In this document: positions 8,400 through 17,713 of the stretch, piece by piece | Numbering within the stretch: position 1 is the stretch's first letter | How the letters are laid out: every line of letters begins with the position of its first letter | NCBI RefSeq assembly: GCF_024172185.1 | Contig: NZ_JAMZEC010000001.1 | Location: forward strand, 3,596,001-3,660,000 | Reading direction: 5' to 3' | DNA from: Nonomuraea roseoviolacea subsp. carminata | GTDB taxonomy: Bacteria > Actinomycetota > Actinomycetes > Streptosporangiales > Streptosporangiaceae | DNA: 64,000 bases | Position numbers and translations under genes: made by a program | The notes under the pieces: model-generated | Database searches by the model: none | Seen by the model: only the letters and a program-made list of their open reading frames with translations | What the model was told of the DNA's origin: nothing

Positions 8400-9641
8400 A
8401 TGATGCGACAGTGGTGGGCGGACGCCCGCATGGGGTTCGCCCGCGCGTGCGTCGTGGCGGGCGTCGTCATGCTGGTCCCGGCGGTGTGGGCCGTCGCCGT
8501 GGCGCTGTGGCTGTGGTGGGGCGGCAGCCCGTGGACGTGGATCGCGCCGTTCGCGTGGGCGGCCATCGGCACGTTCGCCCTGTCGCGCCCGGTGTGCCGG
8601 ATGACCCGCTCGCTCGTCGAGAAGTGGACGGGCGCCGTCATCCCCCCGGGCTACCGGCAGGCGGCGCCGATCACGCAGATGGCCACCGGCTACTGGTGGA
8701 ACGGCTTCAGCTACGAGCGCACCAGGCGTGACGCCCTCATGGACCAGAGGATGCGGCTCCGGTGGCGCGATCCCGCCGTCTGGCGCGACCTGCGGTTCAC
8801 GATGATCGCGCCGCTCACCGCGGGCGTGGCCGCCGCCGTGCCCCCGGCCGGACTCGTGGCGGCGGTCCTCGGGTTCGCCACGTCGTCCCCGCTCGTGGGG
8901 GTGCTCGGCCTGGTCGTGGCCGTCGTCGCCGCCCCGTACGCCTGGCGGCCCGCCGTGCCGGTGGCCGTCCGCCTCCTGCGCCCGACGCCCGCGATGGCCC
9001 TGGCCGACCGGGTGGACGAGCTGACGAGCCAGCGCGCGGACGCGACGGTCGCGCAGGCCGCCGAGATCCGCCGGATCGAACGGGACCTGCACGACGGGGC
9101 GCAGGCGCGCCTGGTCGCGCTCGGGCTCTCCCTGGCGACCGCGGAGAAACTGATGCAGACCGACCCCGACCGGGCCAGGGCGCTGCTGCGGGACGCGCGG
9201 GCCGGCGCCGCCACCTCGCTGAACGAGCTGCGCGAGCTGGTCAGGGGCATCAACCCGCCGGTGCTGACCGAGCGGGGGCTCGTCGACGCCGTCCGTGCCT
9301 TCGCCCTGGACAGCCCGCTCGAAACGACCGTCAGCGCCGACGGCCGGCTGCGCCTGGAGCCGCCGATCGAGTCCGCCGTGTACTTCGGCGTGGCCGAGCT
9401 GATGACCAACGCCGTCAAGCACGCCCACGCGACCCGGGCGCGGATCTCCATCGCCGGGGACGAGACCGGCGTCGTCGTCGAGGTCGAGGACGACGGCCGG
9501 GGCGGGGCCGGCGTGCGGGCCGGCGGCGGGCTCGACGGGCTGCGGCGCCGTCTCGCGGTCTTCGACGGCACTCTGGAGGTCACCAGTCCGGAGGGCGGCC
9601 CGACACGTGTGAGGATGGTCGTGCCATGCGAATCGTTGTAG
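8400..9641 (+). CDS. Sensor histidine kinase (HisKA_3 type)
   Basis: The N-terminal half holds two pairs of membrane helices (about residues 15-65 and 135-185). The dimerisation/phospho-acceptor box is RRIERDLHDGAQARLVALGL, where the His after ERDL is the phosphorylation site. The ATPase domain has the N box (VAELMTNAVKHAHA) and G boxes (EVEDDGRGG and GGGLDGLRRRL). This is the NarL-type kinase architecture. Two in-frame ATGs at 8400 and 8403 follow a GGAGG at 8391; either may be used. The stop overlaps the response-regulator start by 16 bp, so the two are co-translated. The signal sensed is unknown. Confidence 0.92.
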   Translation: MMRQWWADARMGFARACVVAGVVMLVPAVWAVAVALWLWWGGSPWTWIAPFAWAAIGTFALSRPVCRMTRSLVEKWTGAVIPPGYRQAAPITQMATGYWWNGFSYERTRRDALMDQRMRLRWRDPAVWRDLRFTMIAPLTAGVAAAVPPAGLVAAVLGFATSSPLVGVLGLVVAVVAAPYAWRPAVPVAVRLLRPTPAMALADRVDELTSQRADATVAQAAEIRRIERDLHDGAQARLVALGLSLATAEKLMQTDPDRARALLRDARAGAATSLNELRELVRGINPPVLTERGLVDAVRAFALDSPLETTVSADGRLRLEPPIESAVYFGVAELMTNAVKHAHATRARISIAGDETGVVVEVEDDGRGGAGVRAGGGLDGLRRRLAVFDGTLEVTSPEGGPTRVRMVVPCESL

Positions 9642-10282
9642 CCGAAGACCTCTACCTCCTGCGCGACGGGCTGGTGCGCCTCGTCGAGGCGTACGGTCAC
9701 GAGGTGGTGGCGACGGCGACCACCGGGCCCGAGACCGTCGAGGCGCTGCTGAAGTGGCGGCCGGACGTCGCCGTCGTCGACGTCCGCATGCCGCCCGGCC
9801 AGTCGGACGAGGGCCTGCGCGCGGCCCTGGACGCCCGTCGCGAGGTGCCCGGGCTGCCGGTCCTGATCCTCTCGCAGCACGTCGAGCAGCTCTACGCCCG
9901 CGAGCTGCTGGCCGACGGCACGGGCGGCGTCGGCTACCTCCTCAAGGAGAGCGTGTTCGACGCCGACCAGTTCATCGACGCCCTGGAACGCGTCGCCGCG
10001 GGCGGGACCGCCATGGACCCGGCCGTCATCGCGAAGCTGCTGTCCAGCGGCTCCTCGACCCGGCGGCTCGGCCGGCTCACCGAACGCGAGCACTCCGTGC
10101 TCCGGCTCATGGCCGAGGGACTGTCCAACCAGGCCATCGGCCGGCGGTTGTTCCTCAGCGAGAGCGCCATCAGCAAGTACACCACCTCGCTGTTCGGCAA
10201 GCTCGGCATCACCGACGACGACGACAGCAACCGGCGCGTCCTCGCCGTCCTGACCTACCTGAACGCGTCCTCCGCTCCCTAG
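9626..10282 (+). CDS. LuxR/NarL-family response regulator
   Basis: The 218-residue protein has a receiver domain beginning MRIVVAEDLYLLRDGL. The phospho-acceptor Asp is in VVDVRMPP (about residue 52) and the conserved Lys in YLLKES. A C-terminal LuxR helix-turn-helix follows (LTEREHSVLRLMAEGLSNQAIGRRLFLSESAISKYTTSLFGKLGI is split across about residues 148-192). It is the partner of the overlapping kinase upstream. A decayed gene of the same type lies at 45430-45862. Confidence 0.93.
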   Translation: MRIVVAEDLYLLRDGLVRLVEAYGHEVVATATTGPETVEALLKWRPDVAVVDVRMPPGQSDEGLRAALDARREVPGLPVLILSQHVEQLYARELLADGTGGVGYLLKESVFDADQFIDALERVAAGGTAMDPAVIAKLLSSGSSTRRLGRLTEREHSVLRLMAEGLSNQAIGRRLFLSESAISKYTTSLFGKLGITDDDDSNRRVLAVLTYLNASSAP

Positions 10283-10296
10283 ATCCGGGGGGGCGC

Positions 10297-10896
10297 CTAG
10301 GAGACGGGGTGCGCGGCGGTGCGGGCGTGCGCGGCCATCAGGTGGTCGATGAGCGCCAGCAGGACGTCGCGCCCCGCCGCCCGGTCGCGGGCGTCGCAGA
10401 GCACCAGCGGCACCTGCGGGTCCAGGTCGAGCGCCCGGCGGATCTCCTCCTGCGTCCGGTCCCGTACGCCGTGGAAGCAGTTGACGCCGACGACGAAGGG
10501 GATGCCGCGGCTCTCGAAGAAGTCGATGGACGCGAAGCTCACCTCCAGCCGGCGGGTGTCGACCAGGACGACCGCGCCCATCGCCCCGTTGACGAGGTCG
10601 TTCCACATGAACCAGAAGCGTTCCTGCCCGGGGGTGCCGAACAGGTAGAGCACGAGCTCGCTGTTGATGGTGATGCGCCCGAAGTCCAGCGCCACCGTGG
10701 TGGTGGACTTGCCGCTGACGCCTTCGAGGTCGTCCACGCCGATGCTGGCGTGGGTCAGGTACTCCTCGGTACGCAGCGGGGCGACCTCGCTCACCGCTCC
10801 GACCAGGGTGGTCTTCCCGACGCCGAAGCCGCCCGCGACCAGGATCTTCACTGCCAGGGGAGCGCGTACCCCGGGCTCAGAGCTTGCGAAGCCCAT
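10297..10896 (-). CDS. cvnD: Conservon GTP-binding protein CvnD
   Basis: The 199-residue small GTPase-like protein has a P-loop GGFGVGKTTL at about residues 22-31, switch/G2-G3 elements (TVALDFGRI and FGTPGQERF), and the G4-like VGVNCF. In actinomycete conservons CvnD is the G-protein component that works with CvnA-C at the membrane. It is the last gene of the cvnABCD operon and overlaps cvnC by 20 bp. It is convergent with the response regulator and ends 14 bp from it. Confidence 0.93.
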   Translation of the reverse strand: MGFASSEPGVRAPLAVKILVAGGFGVGKTTLVGAVSEVAPLRTEEYLTHASIGVDDLEGVSGKSTTTVALDFGRITINSELVLYLFGTPGQERFWFMWNDLVNGAMGAVVLVDTRRLEVSFASIDFFESRGIPFVVGVNCFHGVRDRTQEEIRRALDLDPQVPLVLCDARDRAAGRDVLLALIDHLMAAHARTAAHPVS

Positions 10897-11275
10897 CCCT
10901 CACCGCCTCAAGGATCGACATGCCAGGTAATCCGCCCGCCTGCGCGAAGGCCAGCGGCGGCCGGGAGCGCACGTGCCCGGCCTCGATGAGATCACCGATG
11001 AGGATCTTGGTCACCGACACCGGGAGGTTCAGCGCGGAGGCGATCTCGGCGACCGCGAGCGGCTGCTTGCACAGAGCGAGGATGGTGCGGTGCTCCGGTT
11101 GCAGCCTTCGCATGCCGGGCCCGTTGTCCGCGGGGGCCTCGGAGATCACCGTCACCAGGGTGATCAGCGTGAGGTCGTCCCGCTCCGGGGTGGTTCGCCC
11201 GCCGGTGATCGTGTAGGGACGGACAAGGGGCTCGTCGGCGTCGTCGTCGTCGAAGCCCTCCGTCCAGTGCTTCAT
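10877..11275 (-). CDS. cvnC: Conservon DUF742 protein CvnC
   Basis: The 132-residue protein has the DUF742 signature: LVRPYTITGGRT near the N-terminus, then a winged-helix-like region (EHRTILALCKQPLAVAEIASALNL). It ends with SILEAVRDGLRKL, as family members do. ATG 11275 is chosen because it forms a 4-bp ATGA overlap with the cvnB stop; the frame upstream is only a shadow of cvnB. It is thought to be a peripheral component of the conservon complex, possibly DNA- or protein-binding. Confidence 0.92.
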   Translation of the reverse strand: MKHWTEGFDDDDADEPLVRPYTITGGRTTPERDDLTLITLVTVISEAPADNGPGMRRLQPEHRTILALCKQPLAVAEIASALNLPVSVTKILIGDLIEAGHVRSRPPLAFAQAGGLPGMSILEAVRDGLRKL

Positions 11276-11706
11276 CCGCGTCTCCCCGCCTCGTCGGCCG
11301 GCGGGGTCCGCGCGTCGGTGCCCAGCTTCTGGCCGACCTGCTGGATCAGGGTGTGCATCGCGACGCTCATCAGCTCGGCGTCGACCTCCTGGGACGCGAC
11401 CACGGCCAGGTGGGTGCCGCGGCCCGCGGCCGTGATGAACAGCCACAGCTCGGCCATCTCGATGATGACCTGGTGCACCGGCCCGCCGCTGAACAGCTGC
11501 CCCACGCCGCGGGCCAGGCTCTGCTGGCCGGTGGCGATCGCGGCGAGGCGTTCGGCGTCCGAGCGTTCGATGGTCCGGGAGCGGCTGATCACCAGGCCGT
11601 CGTCGGACAGCACGATGGCGTGCCTGGTGCCCGCGACCTGATCGACCAGGCCGTCCAGGAGCCAGTCCAGGTCTGTGTCGGTGGCGGTGGTTCGCTGCGT
11701 CATCAT
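11272..11706 (-). CDS. cvnB: Conservon roadblock/LC7 protein CvnB
   Basis: The 144-residue protein has a Roadblock/LC7 domain: LDWLLDGLVDQVAGTRHAIVLSDDGLVIS at the N-terminus and AIATGQQSLARGVGQLFSGG. Such domains regulate small GTPases, here CvnD. ATGA overlaps on both sides (with cvnA and cvnC) show strict co-translation. Confidence 0.93.
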   Translation of the reverse strand: MMTQRTTATDTDLDWLLDGLVDQVAGTRHAIVLSDDGLVISRSRTIERSDAERLAAIATGQQSLARGVGQLFSGGPVHQVIIEMAELWLFITAAGRGTHLAVVASQEVDAELMSVAMHTLIQQVGQKLGTDARTPPADEAGRRG

Positions 11707-14255
11707 CGATCTTCCGTCGTAGGGGAAGGGGGCTCGGCGGATCCGTCCGGCCCCGGCTGGAGGGCGTCGTCACCGGTCCGGCGCCTGCGGGACTGCCTCT
11801 GGAAGGCGCCGATCGTGGCGCTGGACCGGGTGGGCTGGTCGCGTACGGCCCAGAGATCCGGGTCGGTCCGCTCCTCCCGGTCCGCGGGGACCTTGAGCTC
11901 GGTGACCAGGTTGGCCTGACGCACCCGCTGGGGCAGCGGCCGGCTGCCGGGCGGCGCGGGCGCGTCGCCGCGGCCCGGTGATCCGGCGCCGGGCGCCGTG
12001 ACGGAGGCCATCGCGCGGCCCCGGGAGCGGGTCGGCAGCTGCGTGCTGTCGCGCCGCTTCTCGTCGGGCCCCTCGTGGGGCCCGTCCTGGGGCCTCTCGT
12101 CGGGCCTCATGTCCGGCCTCTCGTCCGGCCTCGCGTCGGGCCTCTCCCGGGGCGGCCAGGTATCGGCCGCGCCTTCCTGCGGGTACGGGTGCGCGTGCGG
12201 GCCCGTGGACTCCTGGGGGACCTCCTCGGGACGCGCGGCGGGGCCGGGCACCACACGGGGACGGTCCACGACCAGCGAGTCCGGCAGCAGCACGATGACC
12301 CGGGTGCCGCCGAAGGCCGACTGCCGCAGCTCCACCTGCAGGCCGAGCCCCGCGGAGAGCCGGGCGACCACGTACAGGCCGAGCCGCACGTCGTCGGCCT
12401 GGGCCATCACATCGAGCTGCGGCGGCGTCCGCATCAGGGCGTTGAAGGCGGCGTACTGCTCGGGCTCCATGCCGAGACCGCGGTCCTCGATCTCCACGGC
12501 GATGCCCCGGCTGACCATGGCGGCCCGCACCTCGACGGGGGTCGGCGGCCGGGAGAAGGCGGTGGCGTTCTCCATGAGCTCCGCCAGGACGTGGACCAGC
12601 GCTCCCACCGCGCGCTCGGCGACCCACGGCTCGCCCTCGACGTCGATCGTGATGCGCCGGTAGTCCTGGACCTCGCCCTGCGCGGCGCGCAGCACGTCGA
12701 GCAGGCGCACGGGCTTGCGCCAGCGGCGCTGCGGCTGGCCGCCGCCGAGGATCACCAGGTTCTCCTCGTAGCGGCGCAGGCGGGCGGTGAGGTGGTCCAG
12801 GTCGAACAGCCCCTCCAGCACCTCGGGGTCCTCGTACCTGCGCTCCAGCTCGTCCAGCTTCTTCAACTGGAGGCCGATGAGGATCTGGGTGCGGCGGGCG
12901 ATGCGCTGCAGCATGCGCTGGAAGCCGCGGTGCTGCTCGGCCTGCCGCACGGCGGTCGCGACGGCGCTGCGGCTGGCCATGTTGAGGGCCTGCCCGAGCT
13001 CGCCGAGCTCGTCGGGCGTGGGGTCGACCATGTGTACTTCCGCCTCCACGTCGACGTCCTCGCCGCGCTCCAGGCGGGTGACCACGTCGGGCAGCCGTTC
13101 CTGGAGTTCCAGGGCCTCCTGCCTGAGCTGGAGGATGCGCCGCCGGAGAACGGCGGTGAGACGCCAGCTCGTGATGATCACCAGGGCCAGGGCGAGCACT
13201 CCCACGCTGGTGATGCTGATGAAGATCACGAAGAGCTGTTTGGCGTGACTGTAGCCGATCTTGGCGACGTTTTCGAGCCGGAGGGCGAGCAGGTCCAGCA
13301 GCTGCGGGCTGATCGCGTCGACCGAGGAGCGCCACGTGGAGCCGACCGGGCGGAGCTTCACCTGGTTGTCGTCCACGCCACCGCCGGAGGTGACCAGCCG
13401 CTCCTCCAGAGCGGTCATGGCCTTCCACGGCTTGCCGGTCGTCAGCGTCCGGTAGCGGCTCTCGTTGCCGGTGAGCGTGGGCACCACGCGCGAGCGCATG
13501 AGGTGGTTCCTGGTGCCGGCGGCGTCGGTGACGAGCGCGTATTCGTCCCTGGTGAGACGCCCCGCCTTCCAGCCGCGGGCCAGGACGGCGTCCTCACGGC
13601 CGATCATGTCGACGACCCAGAAGAGGTCGACCAGCGTCTGCGCGCCGCTGCTGACCTCGCCGTGGTCGGTACGGCTGAGCACGGTCAGCAGGGCGAGGTC
13701 CGCCTCGATGACGCTGTTGAAGTAGTCGTAGGCGTTCTGGGCGCTGGACCAGCCGGCGTCCACCGCCCGGCGCTGCTGCTCCAACTGGCCGAGCGCGCGG
13801 TCGGTGCGCGCGATGGCGGCCGTGGTGCCCTCCGGCCCCTTGGAGGTGTCCAGGTTCACCACCGGGCGGAAGGCGGCCACGGCCTTGTTGGTCTCCGCGC
13901 GCTGCTTGGCGAGCTTGTCGGCGGCGGCCTCACCGGGGTCGGCCTGCGCCTCCGCGGTGAGCCTTCGCTCCAGGTCCACGTTGAAGAACAGGTTGGCCGC
14001 GGGCCGGCCCACGGAGAGGGCGGCCAGCTCAAGCTGGGCCACCTCCGCCTGCCACTGGCTGAAGAGCTGGTACATGCCCGAACCGAGCAGCGGCGCGAAG
14101 GTCAGGGTCGGCACGACCACGACGATGATCAGCACGGTGCGCAGGCGCAGCCGGCGGCGACCGGGCAGCCGCCGCGGCCCGGCCCCGGCGGACTCCGGTA
14201 AGCCGTCGCGGTCGGTTCCCGTTCGTCGTCGCCCGACCCTGCCCAAGCCAGCCAC
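11703..14255 (-). CDS. cvnA: Conservon sensor kinase-like protein CvnA
   Basis: The 850-residue protein has a first membrane helix (about residues 37-58) and a NIT-like (nitrate/nitrite-sensing type) outer domain with DMIGREDAVLARGW. A second helix is at about 340-362, then a HAMP-like linker and an HATPase domain (VLAELMENATAFSRPPTPVEV, EIEDRGLGM). The C-terminal ~170 residues are disordered and charged, with DERPDMRPDERP-type repeats. The start is a GTG with GGAGAG upstream. It heads the cvnABCD operon as the membrane sensor. Confidence 0.93.
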   Translation of the reverse strand: MAGLGRVGRRRTGTDRDGLPESAGAGPRRLPGRRRLRLRTVLIIVVVVPTLTFAPLLGSGMYQLFSQWQAEVAQLELAALSVGRPAANLFFNVDLERRLTAEAQADPGEAAADKLAKQRAETNKAVAAFRPVVNLDTSKGPEGTTAAIARTDRALGQLEQQRRAVDAGWSSAQNAYDYFNSVIEADLALLTVLSRTDHGEVSSGAQTLVDLFWVVDMIGREDAVLARGWKAGRLTRDEYALVTDAAGTRNHLMRSRVVPTLTGNESRYRTLTTGKPWKAMTALEERLVTSGGGVDDNQVKLRPVGSTWRSSVDAISPQLLDLLALRLENVAKIGYSHAKQLFVIFISITSVGVLALALVIITSWRLTAVLRRRILQLRQEALELQERLPDVVTRLERGEDVDVEAEVHMVDPTPDELGELGQALNMASRSAVATAVRQAEQHRGFQRMLQRIARRTQILIGLQLKKLDELERRYEDPEVLEGLFDLDHLTARLRRYEENLVILGGGQPQRRWRKPVRLLDVLRAAQGEVQDYRRITIDVEGEPWVAERAVGALVHVLAELMENATAFSRPPTPVEVRAAMVSRGIAVEIEDRGLGMEPEQYAAFNALMRTPPQLDVMAQADDVRLGLYVVARLSAGLGLQVELRQSAFGGTRVIVLLPDSLVVDRPRVVPGPAARPEEVPQESTGPHAHPYPQEGAADTWPPRERPDARPDERPDMRPDERPQDGPHEGPDEKRRDSTQLPTRSRGRAMASVTAPGAGSPGRGDAPAPPGSRPLPQRVRQANLVTELKVPADREERTDPDLWAVRDQPTRSSATIGAFQRQSRRRRTGDDALQPGPDGSAEPPSPTTEDR

Positions 14256-14426
14256 GTGCGGGACACTCTCCTCACCAGGTCGGTGCGTTCATCACGAATA
14301 TCGCCAAAGTAGGCGATTGGTGCCCGATAGTAGCCACACCACACATGACCCGAAAGCCCCAGGTTCACCGGCGGCACCGTGAGCACCGCCGACGGGCACC
14401 GGCGTCGCTCGCGTTAGGCTTCGACG

Positions 14427-15419
14427 ATGACGAACGTGGTCTTTCCTCCCAAGCTGAAGGCGGGCGACGTCGTACGGGTCGTGGCTCCGTCCAGGTCCCG
14501 CGCGATGGTCATGGAGCACGACCACACCGGCGTCATCGCGGCACGGTTCGCCGAGCTCGGCCTGACCCTCACCTACGGCGCCCATGTGAACGAGCGGGAC
14601 GCGTTCGACTCCTCCAGCATCGCCTCCCGGGTCGCCGACCTGCACGACGCCTTCGCCGACCCGTCGGTGGCGGCGATCCTGACCGTCATCGGCGGCTACA
14701 ACTCCAACGAGCTGCTGCCGTATCTCGACTGGGAGCTGATCCGCGCCAACCCGAAGATCCTGTGCGGGTACTCCGACATCTCCGCCCTGCAGAACGCCAT
14801 CCTCGCGCGGACCGGGCTGGTCACCTACTCCGGCCCGCACTGGTCGACGTTCGGCATGCGGGACCACTTCGAGCAGACCCTGGGCTGGTTCACGTCGGTC
14901 ATGTTCGACACCGCCCCGGTCGAGCTGACCCCGGCCGCGCACTGGAGCGACGACCTCTGGTTCCTCGACCAGGACAAGCGCGAGCTGACCCCCAACGACG
15001 GATGGTGGCCGATGCGGCCCGGCAGCGGCGAGGGCCGCATCGTCGGCGGCAACCTCTGCACGCTGAACCTGCTGCAGGGCACTCCGTACATGCCGTCGCT
15101 CGACGGCGCGCTGCTGATCGTCGAGGACGACCTGGAGTCGCACCCGGCGACGTTCGCCCGCGACCTGACCTCCCTGCTGCAGCTTCCCGGCGCGGCGGGC
15201 ATCCGGGGGCTGGCGATCGGCCGCTTCCAGAACGCCAGCCGCATGTCCCGCCCGCTGCTGGAACAGATCATCGGCAACCAGCCGCTCCTGGCCCGCGTCC
15301 CCGTCCTGGCGAACGTCGACGTCGGCCACACCCACCCCCTGGCGACGTTCCCGATCGGCGGCCAGGGACGGCTCGTCGTCACGGACACCGAGGCGAGTCT
15401 GACCCTGTTGCGCCACTGA
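14427..15419 (+). CDS. S66-family LD-carboxypeptidase (MccF-like)
   Basis: The 330-residue protein matches peptidase family S66. The N-terminal half has LKAGDVVRVVAPS and a GGYNSNELLPYLD segment. The nucleophile Ser is in CGYSDIS (about residue 115). The C-terminal half has ALLIVEDDLE with the catalytic Glu and GHTHPLATFPIG with the catalytic His. Length and motif order fit the MccF branch, whose members hydrolyse amide bonds in peptide-nucleotide antibiotics or muropeptides. It acts in the cytoplasm, as no signal peptide is present. It is divergent from the conservon. The exact substrate is unknown. Confidence 0.9.
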   Translation: MTNVVFPPKLKAGDVVRVVAPSRSRAMVMEHDHTGVIAARFAELGLTLTYGAHVNERDAFDSSSIASRVADLHDAFADPSVAAILTVIGGYNSNELLPYLDWELIRANPKILCGYSDISALQNAILARTGLVTYSGPHWSTFGMRDHFEQTLGWFTSVMFDTAPVELTPAAHWSDDLWFLDQDKRELTPNDGWWPMRPGSGEGRIVGGNLCTLNLLQGTPYMPSLDGALLIVEDDLESHPATFARDLTSLLQLPGAAGIRGLAIGRFQNASRMSRPLLEQIIGNQPLLARVPVLANVDVGHTHPLATFPIGGQGRLVVTDTEASLTLLRH

Positions 15420-15454
15420 CCTGCCGGGATCCATCCCACCTTTATGGTTGCGCG

Positions 15455-15847
15455 GTGAAGATCTGGACGGAGCACCCTGCCAAGATCGACGTCGAAGCGG
15501 TCGTCTGCCGCTACTTCAGCCTGCTCCGAGCTGGGAAGATCTCTGAGGCCGAACAGCTCGTCGATCAGTCATCGGTCCGACATGTGCTCAAGTCGCTCTG
15601 GGCGGGCTCGGTAGGAGCGAGCACCGATGCGGACAGGGCGAGTCGTGCCCTTGCTGCCGACGAGTGGGAGCAGGACCTGTCCTGGCTTCGCGAACTCGAT
15701 CTCGAAGGCTTCAACTGGGGCCCCACAGGCAGTCACTTCTACGTCGAGGTGACCTACCGCGCGCGGATGATCGAGGTGTCGTTGGGCTTCTGGGTCAAAC
15801 CTACCGACGCCGGCTGGGTCGTCGCGGGACCGTCCACCCTCTGGTGA
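15455..15847 (+). CDS. Small hypothetical protein
   Basis: The frame starts at GTG 15455 and encodes 130 residues (KIWTEHPAKIDVEAVVCRYF..., ending VVAGPSTLW). It resembles an NTF2-like alpha+beta fold in pattern: a helix pair, then beta strands FYVEVTYRARMIEVSLGFWVK. No catalytic motif is visible. The frame is open further upstream, but that part is only the shadow of the S66 gene. A copy of the dispersed GTCCGAGCGGAGCGAG repeat lies just downstream. Confidence 0.6.
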   Translation: MKIWTEHPAKIDVEAVVCRYFSLLRAGKISEAEQLVDQSSVRHVLKSLWAGSVGASTDADRASRALAADEWEQDLSWLRELDLEGFNWGPTGSHFYVEVTYRARMIEVSLGFWVKPTDAGWVVAGPSTLW

Positions 15848-15861
15848 GACCTTGACGGACG

Positions 15862-15912
15862 GCTTGCGTCTTCGGAAGGCGTCCGAGCGGAGCGAGGCCC
15901 GCCAGGGGTGGG
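15862..15912 (+). repeat. Dispersed intergenic repeat, copy 1
   Basis: The core GTCCGAGCGGAGCGAGGCCC at 15881-15900 is preceded by a TTGCGTCTTCGGAAGGC arm and followed by a CAGGGGTGGGC segment. Related copies are at 34291-34345, 54360-54412 and 54565-54594. It sits 20-60 bp after a stop codon and before an ECF sigma gene. Confidence 0.7.
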
Positions 15913-15999
15913 CGTGAACTCTTCGGCGGAGCAGCGGTAAGTACAGGCGAATCTGCCGCTTGCCGCACCTCGGCACCGCATGAAGGAGCTGACCAGTCC

Positions 16000-16566
16000 A
16001 TGGCCCCACCGGCGACAGCCGAGGCCTCCGACGCCGATCTGATCCGCCGGTCGTTCGAGGAGCCGGAGGCGTTCGCCGCCGTGTTCGACCGGCACGCGCC
16101 CGTCCTGCACCGCTACGCGGCCCGCAGGCTCGGGCACGACGCGGCCGAGGACGTGGTGTCCGAGACGTTCCTTGCGGCGTTCGAGCACCGCCACCGCTAC
16201 CAGTCCGGCCAGGCGGACGCCCGGCCCTGGTTGTACGGCATCGCCTCGAACGTGATCGGCAAACGGCGGCGGCGCGAGGTGGCCCGCTACCGGGCGTACG
16301 TGCGCGGCGGCGTGGACCCGGCGGAGATCACCGGCGTGCCGGTGGAGGACGGTGTGGGCACGCTCGCGGTCAACAGGCCGCTGGTGGCCGCTCTGGCCGG
16401 GTTACGCACCGGCGACCGGGACGTCCTGCTGCTGGTGGCGTGGGCAGAGCTGACGTACGAGGAGGTGGCCGAGGCACTGGACGTCCCGGTCGGGACGGTG
16501 CGATCTCGGCTCAACCGGGCGCGCAAGAAGGTCCGCCAGGCGCTGGAAGGAGCGAACCATGGATGA
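16000..16566 (+). CDS. ECF RNA polymerase sigma factor (module 2)
   Basis: The 188-residue protein has region 2 ([33 protein letters not shown], described here across about residues 27-60, then [13 protein letters not shown]). Region 4 is [21 protein letters not shown], then [11 protein letters not shown]. It is clearly paralogous in layout to the sigma at 3236 but diverged in sequence. AAGGAG stands 11 nt before the ATG, slightly long. It overlaps the next gene by 8 bp, exactly as in module 1. Confidence 0.92.
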   Translation: MAPPATAEASDADLIRRSFEEPEAFAAVFDRHAPVLHRYAARRLGHDAAEDVVSETFLAAFEHRHRYQSGQADARPWLYGIASNVIGKRRRREVARYRAYVRGGVDPAEITGVPVEDGVGTLAVNRPLVAALAGLRTGDRDVLLLVAWAELTYEEVAEALDVPVGTVRSRLNRARKKVRQALEGANHG

Positions 16567-17638
16567 GATGGCGGAGCTGGCTCGACTGTGGGCGGAGATC
16601 CCCGAGGCGAGCGAGCGTGACCTGGCGGGCTCCCGTGCCGTCCTGGCGTCCCGGTTCGACCGGCCGCGCCGCGGGTGGCGCGCCGCCCTCGCGTCGCGGA
16701 TGGACCGTCCGCGCCCCGGGTGGCGTCACGCGTCGCCGGTGCGGCGCGTCGCGCTCGCCGGGGCCATGGCGGTGACGCTCACCGCCGGCGTCCTCGTCGC
16801 CGAGGTGGGTCTGGGCGGCTCCGACCCGCACAGCCCCGGAGCCCTGATCGGCGCGCCGCCGGCCGACGCCAAGGCGCTGCTCTCCCTGGCCGCGCGGGCC
16901 GCCGCCGACCAGCCCGACATGGTGCCGTCCCGCGGCCAGTACGTCCACACCAGGATGCTGGACCAGCGCAGCCTGTACACCCAGGACGAGGCGGGCAGGA
17001 CGCAGTACACCAAAGTGCTGGTCAGCGAGGAGCGCTGGGAGAGCGCGGACGTGGGCAAGCCCTGGCTGAGCCGCGAGCAGGGTCTGTCGGCGACGGGACC
17101 GGCGCCCCGGTATCGCTGGGACGATGGCCGCGAGGACACCCTGTACGAGCCGGCGACCTGCCCCGGCCAGCCCGCGTACGCCCGGCTGGGCGCCTGGCCG
17201 ACGGACCCCGCCCAGGTGCGCGCCAGGCTCGTGGCCGAGACGGGCGAGGAGCCGCTGCGCGTCTGGTCCTCGCTCAAGGGCCTGGTCGCCGAGTCGGTGG
17301 TACGTCCCAGCCTGAGCGCCGCGCTGTACCAGGTGGCCGCCGGGCTGGACGGCATCGTGCTGGTCCCCGACGCCGTGGACGCGGCCGGACGCCCCGGCCT
17401 GGCCGTCGCCATGGACGAGGGCGACGGCACCCGGTCCGAGCTCATCTTCGACCGGCGTACCTATCGCTACCTGGGCGAGCGCACGGTGTACGTCAGGGAC
17501 AGGAAGGTGAGACTGCCCAACGGCGAGGTCACCGCGAGGAAGGGCGAGGCGACCGGCACCGCCGTGCTCGCCGTCGATCTCGTCCCGGCGCTGCCCGAAC
17601 TGTCGCCGGACGCCTCCCGCATGAAGATCCCCTGCTGA
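16559..17638 (+). CDS. CU044_5270-family membrane protein (module 2)
   Basis: The 359-residue protein has a short cytoplasmic N-terminus, one membrane helix ([20 protein letters not shown], about residues 63-82) and a large extracellular domain. Just before the helix a duplicated unit ASRxDRPRxGWR occurs twice (about residues 30-41 and 46-57), a small internal repeat. It is translationally coupled to the sigma gene. The likely role is to hold or sense for the sigma factor, inferred from context as for its paralogue at 3777. Confidence 0.82.
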   Translation: MDEMAELARLWAEIPEASERDLAGSRAVLASRFDRPRRGWRAALASRMDRPRPGWRHASPVRRVALAGAMAVTLTAGVLVAEVGLGGSDPHSPGALIGAPPADAKALLSLAARAAADQPDMVPSRGQYVHTRMLDQRSLYTQDEAGRTQYTKVLVSEERWESADVGKPWLSREQGLSATGPAPRYRWDDGREDTLYEPATCPGQPAYARLGAWPTDPAQVRARLVAETGEEPLRVWSSLKGLVAESVVRPSLSAALYQVAAGLDGIVLVPDAVDAAGRPGLAVAMDEGDGTRSELIFDRRTYRYLGERTVYVRDRKVRLPNGEVTARKGEATGTAVLAVDLVPALPELSPDASRMKIPC

Positions 17639-17651
17639 GACTTCCCCCCGA

Positions 17652-17670
17652 TCCGGCCTTTTCGGCCGGA
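17652..17670 (+). terminator. Short GC hairpin between module-2 genes
   Basis: A 7-bp stem TCCGGCC/GGCCGGA with a 5-nt loop sits 14 bp after the CU044_5270 stop. Only a weak T-rich stretch follows, so it may attenuate rather than stop transcription into the secreted-protein gene. Confidence 0.4.
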
Positions 17671-17713
17671 GGTTCTGTTTCGCATGTCCATTTTCGACAG
17701 AAGGAGCACACCC

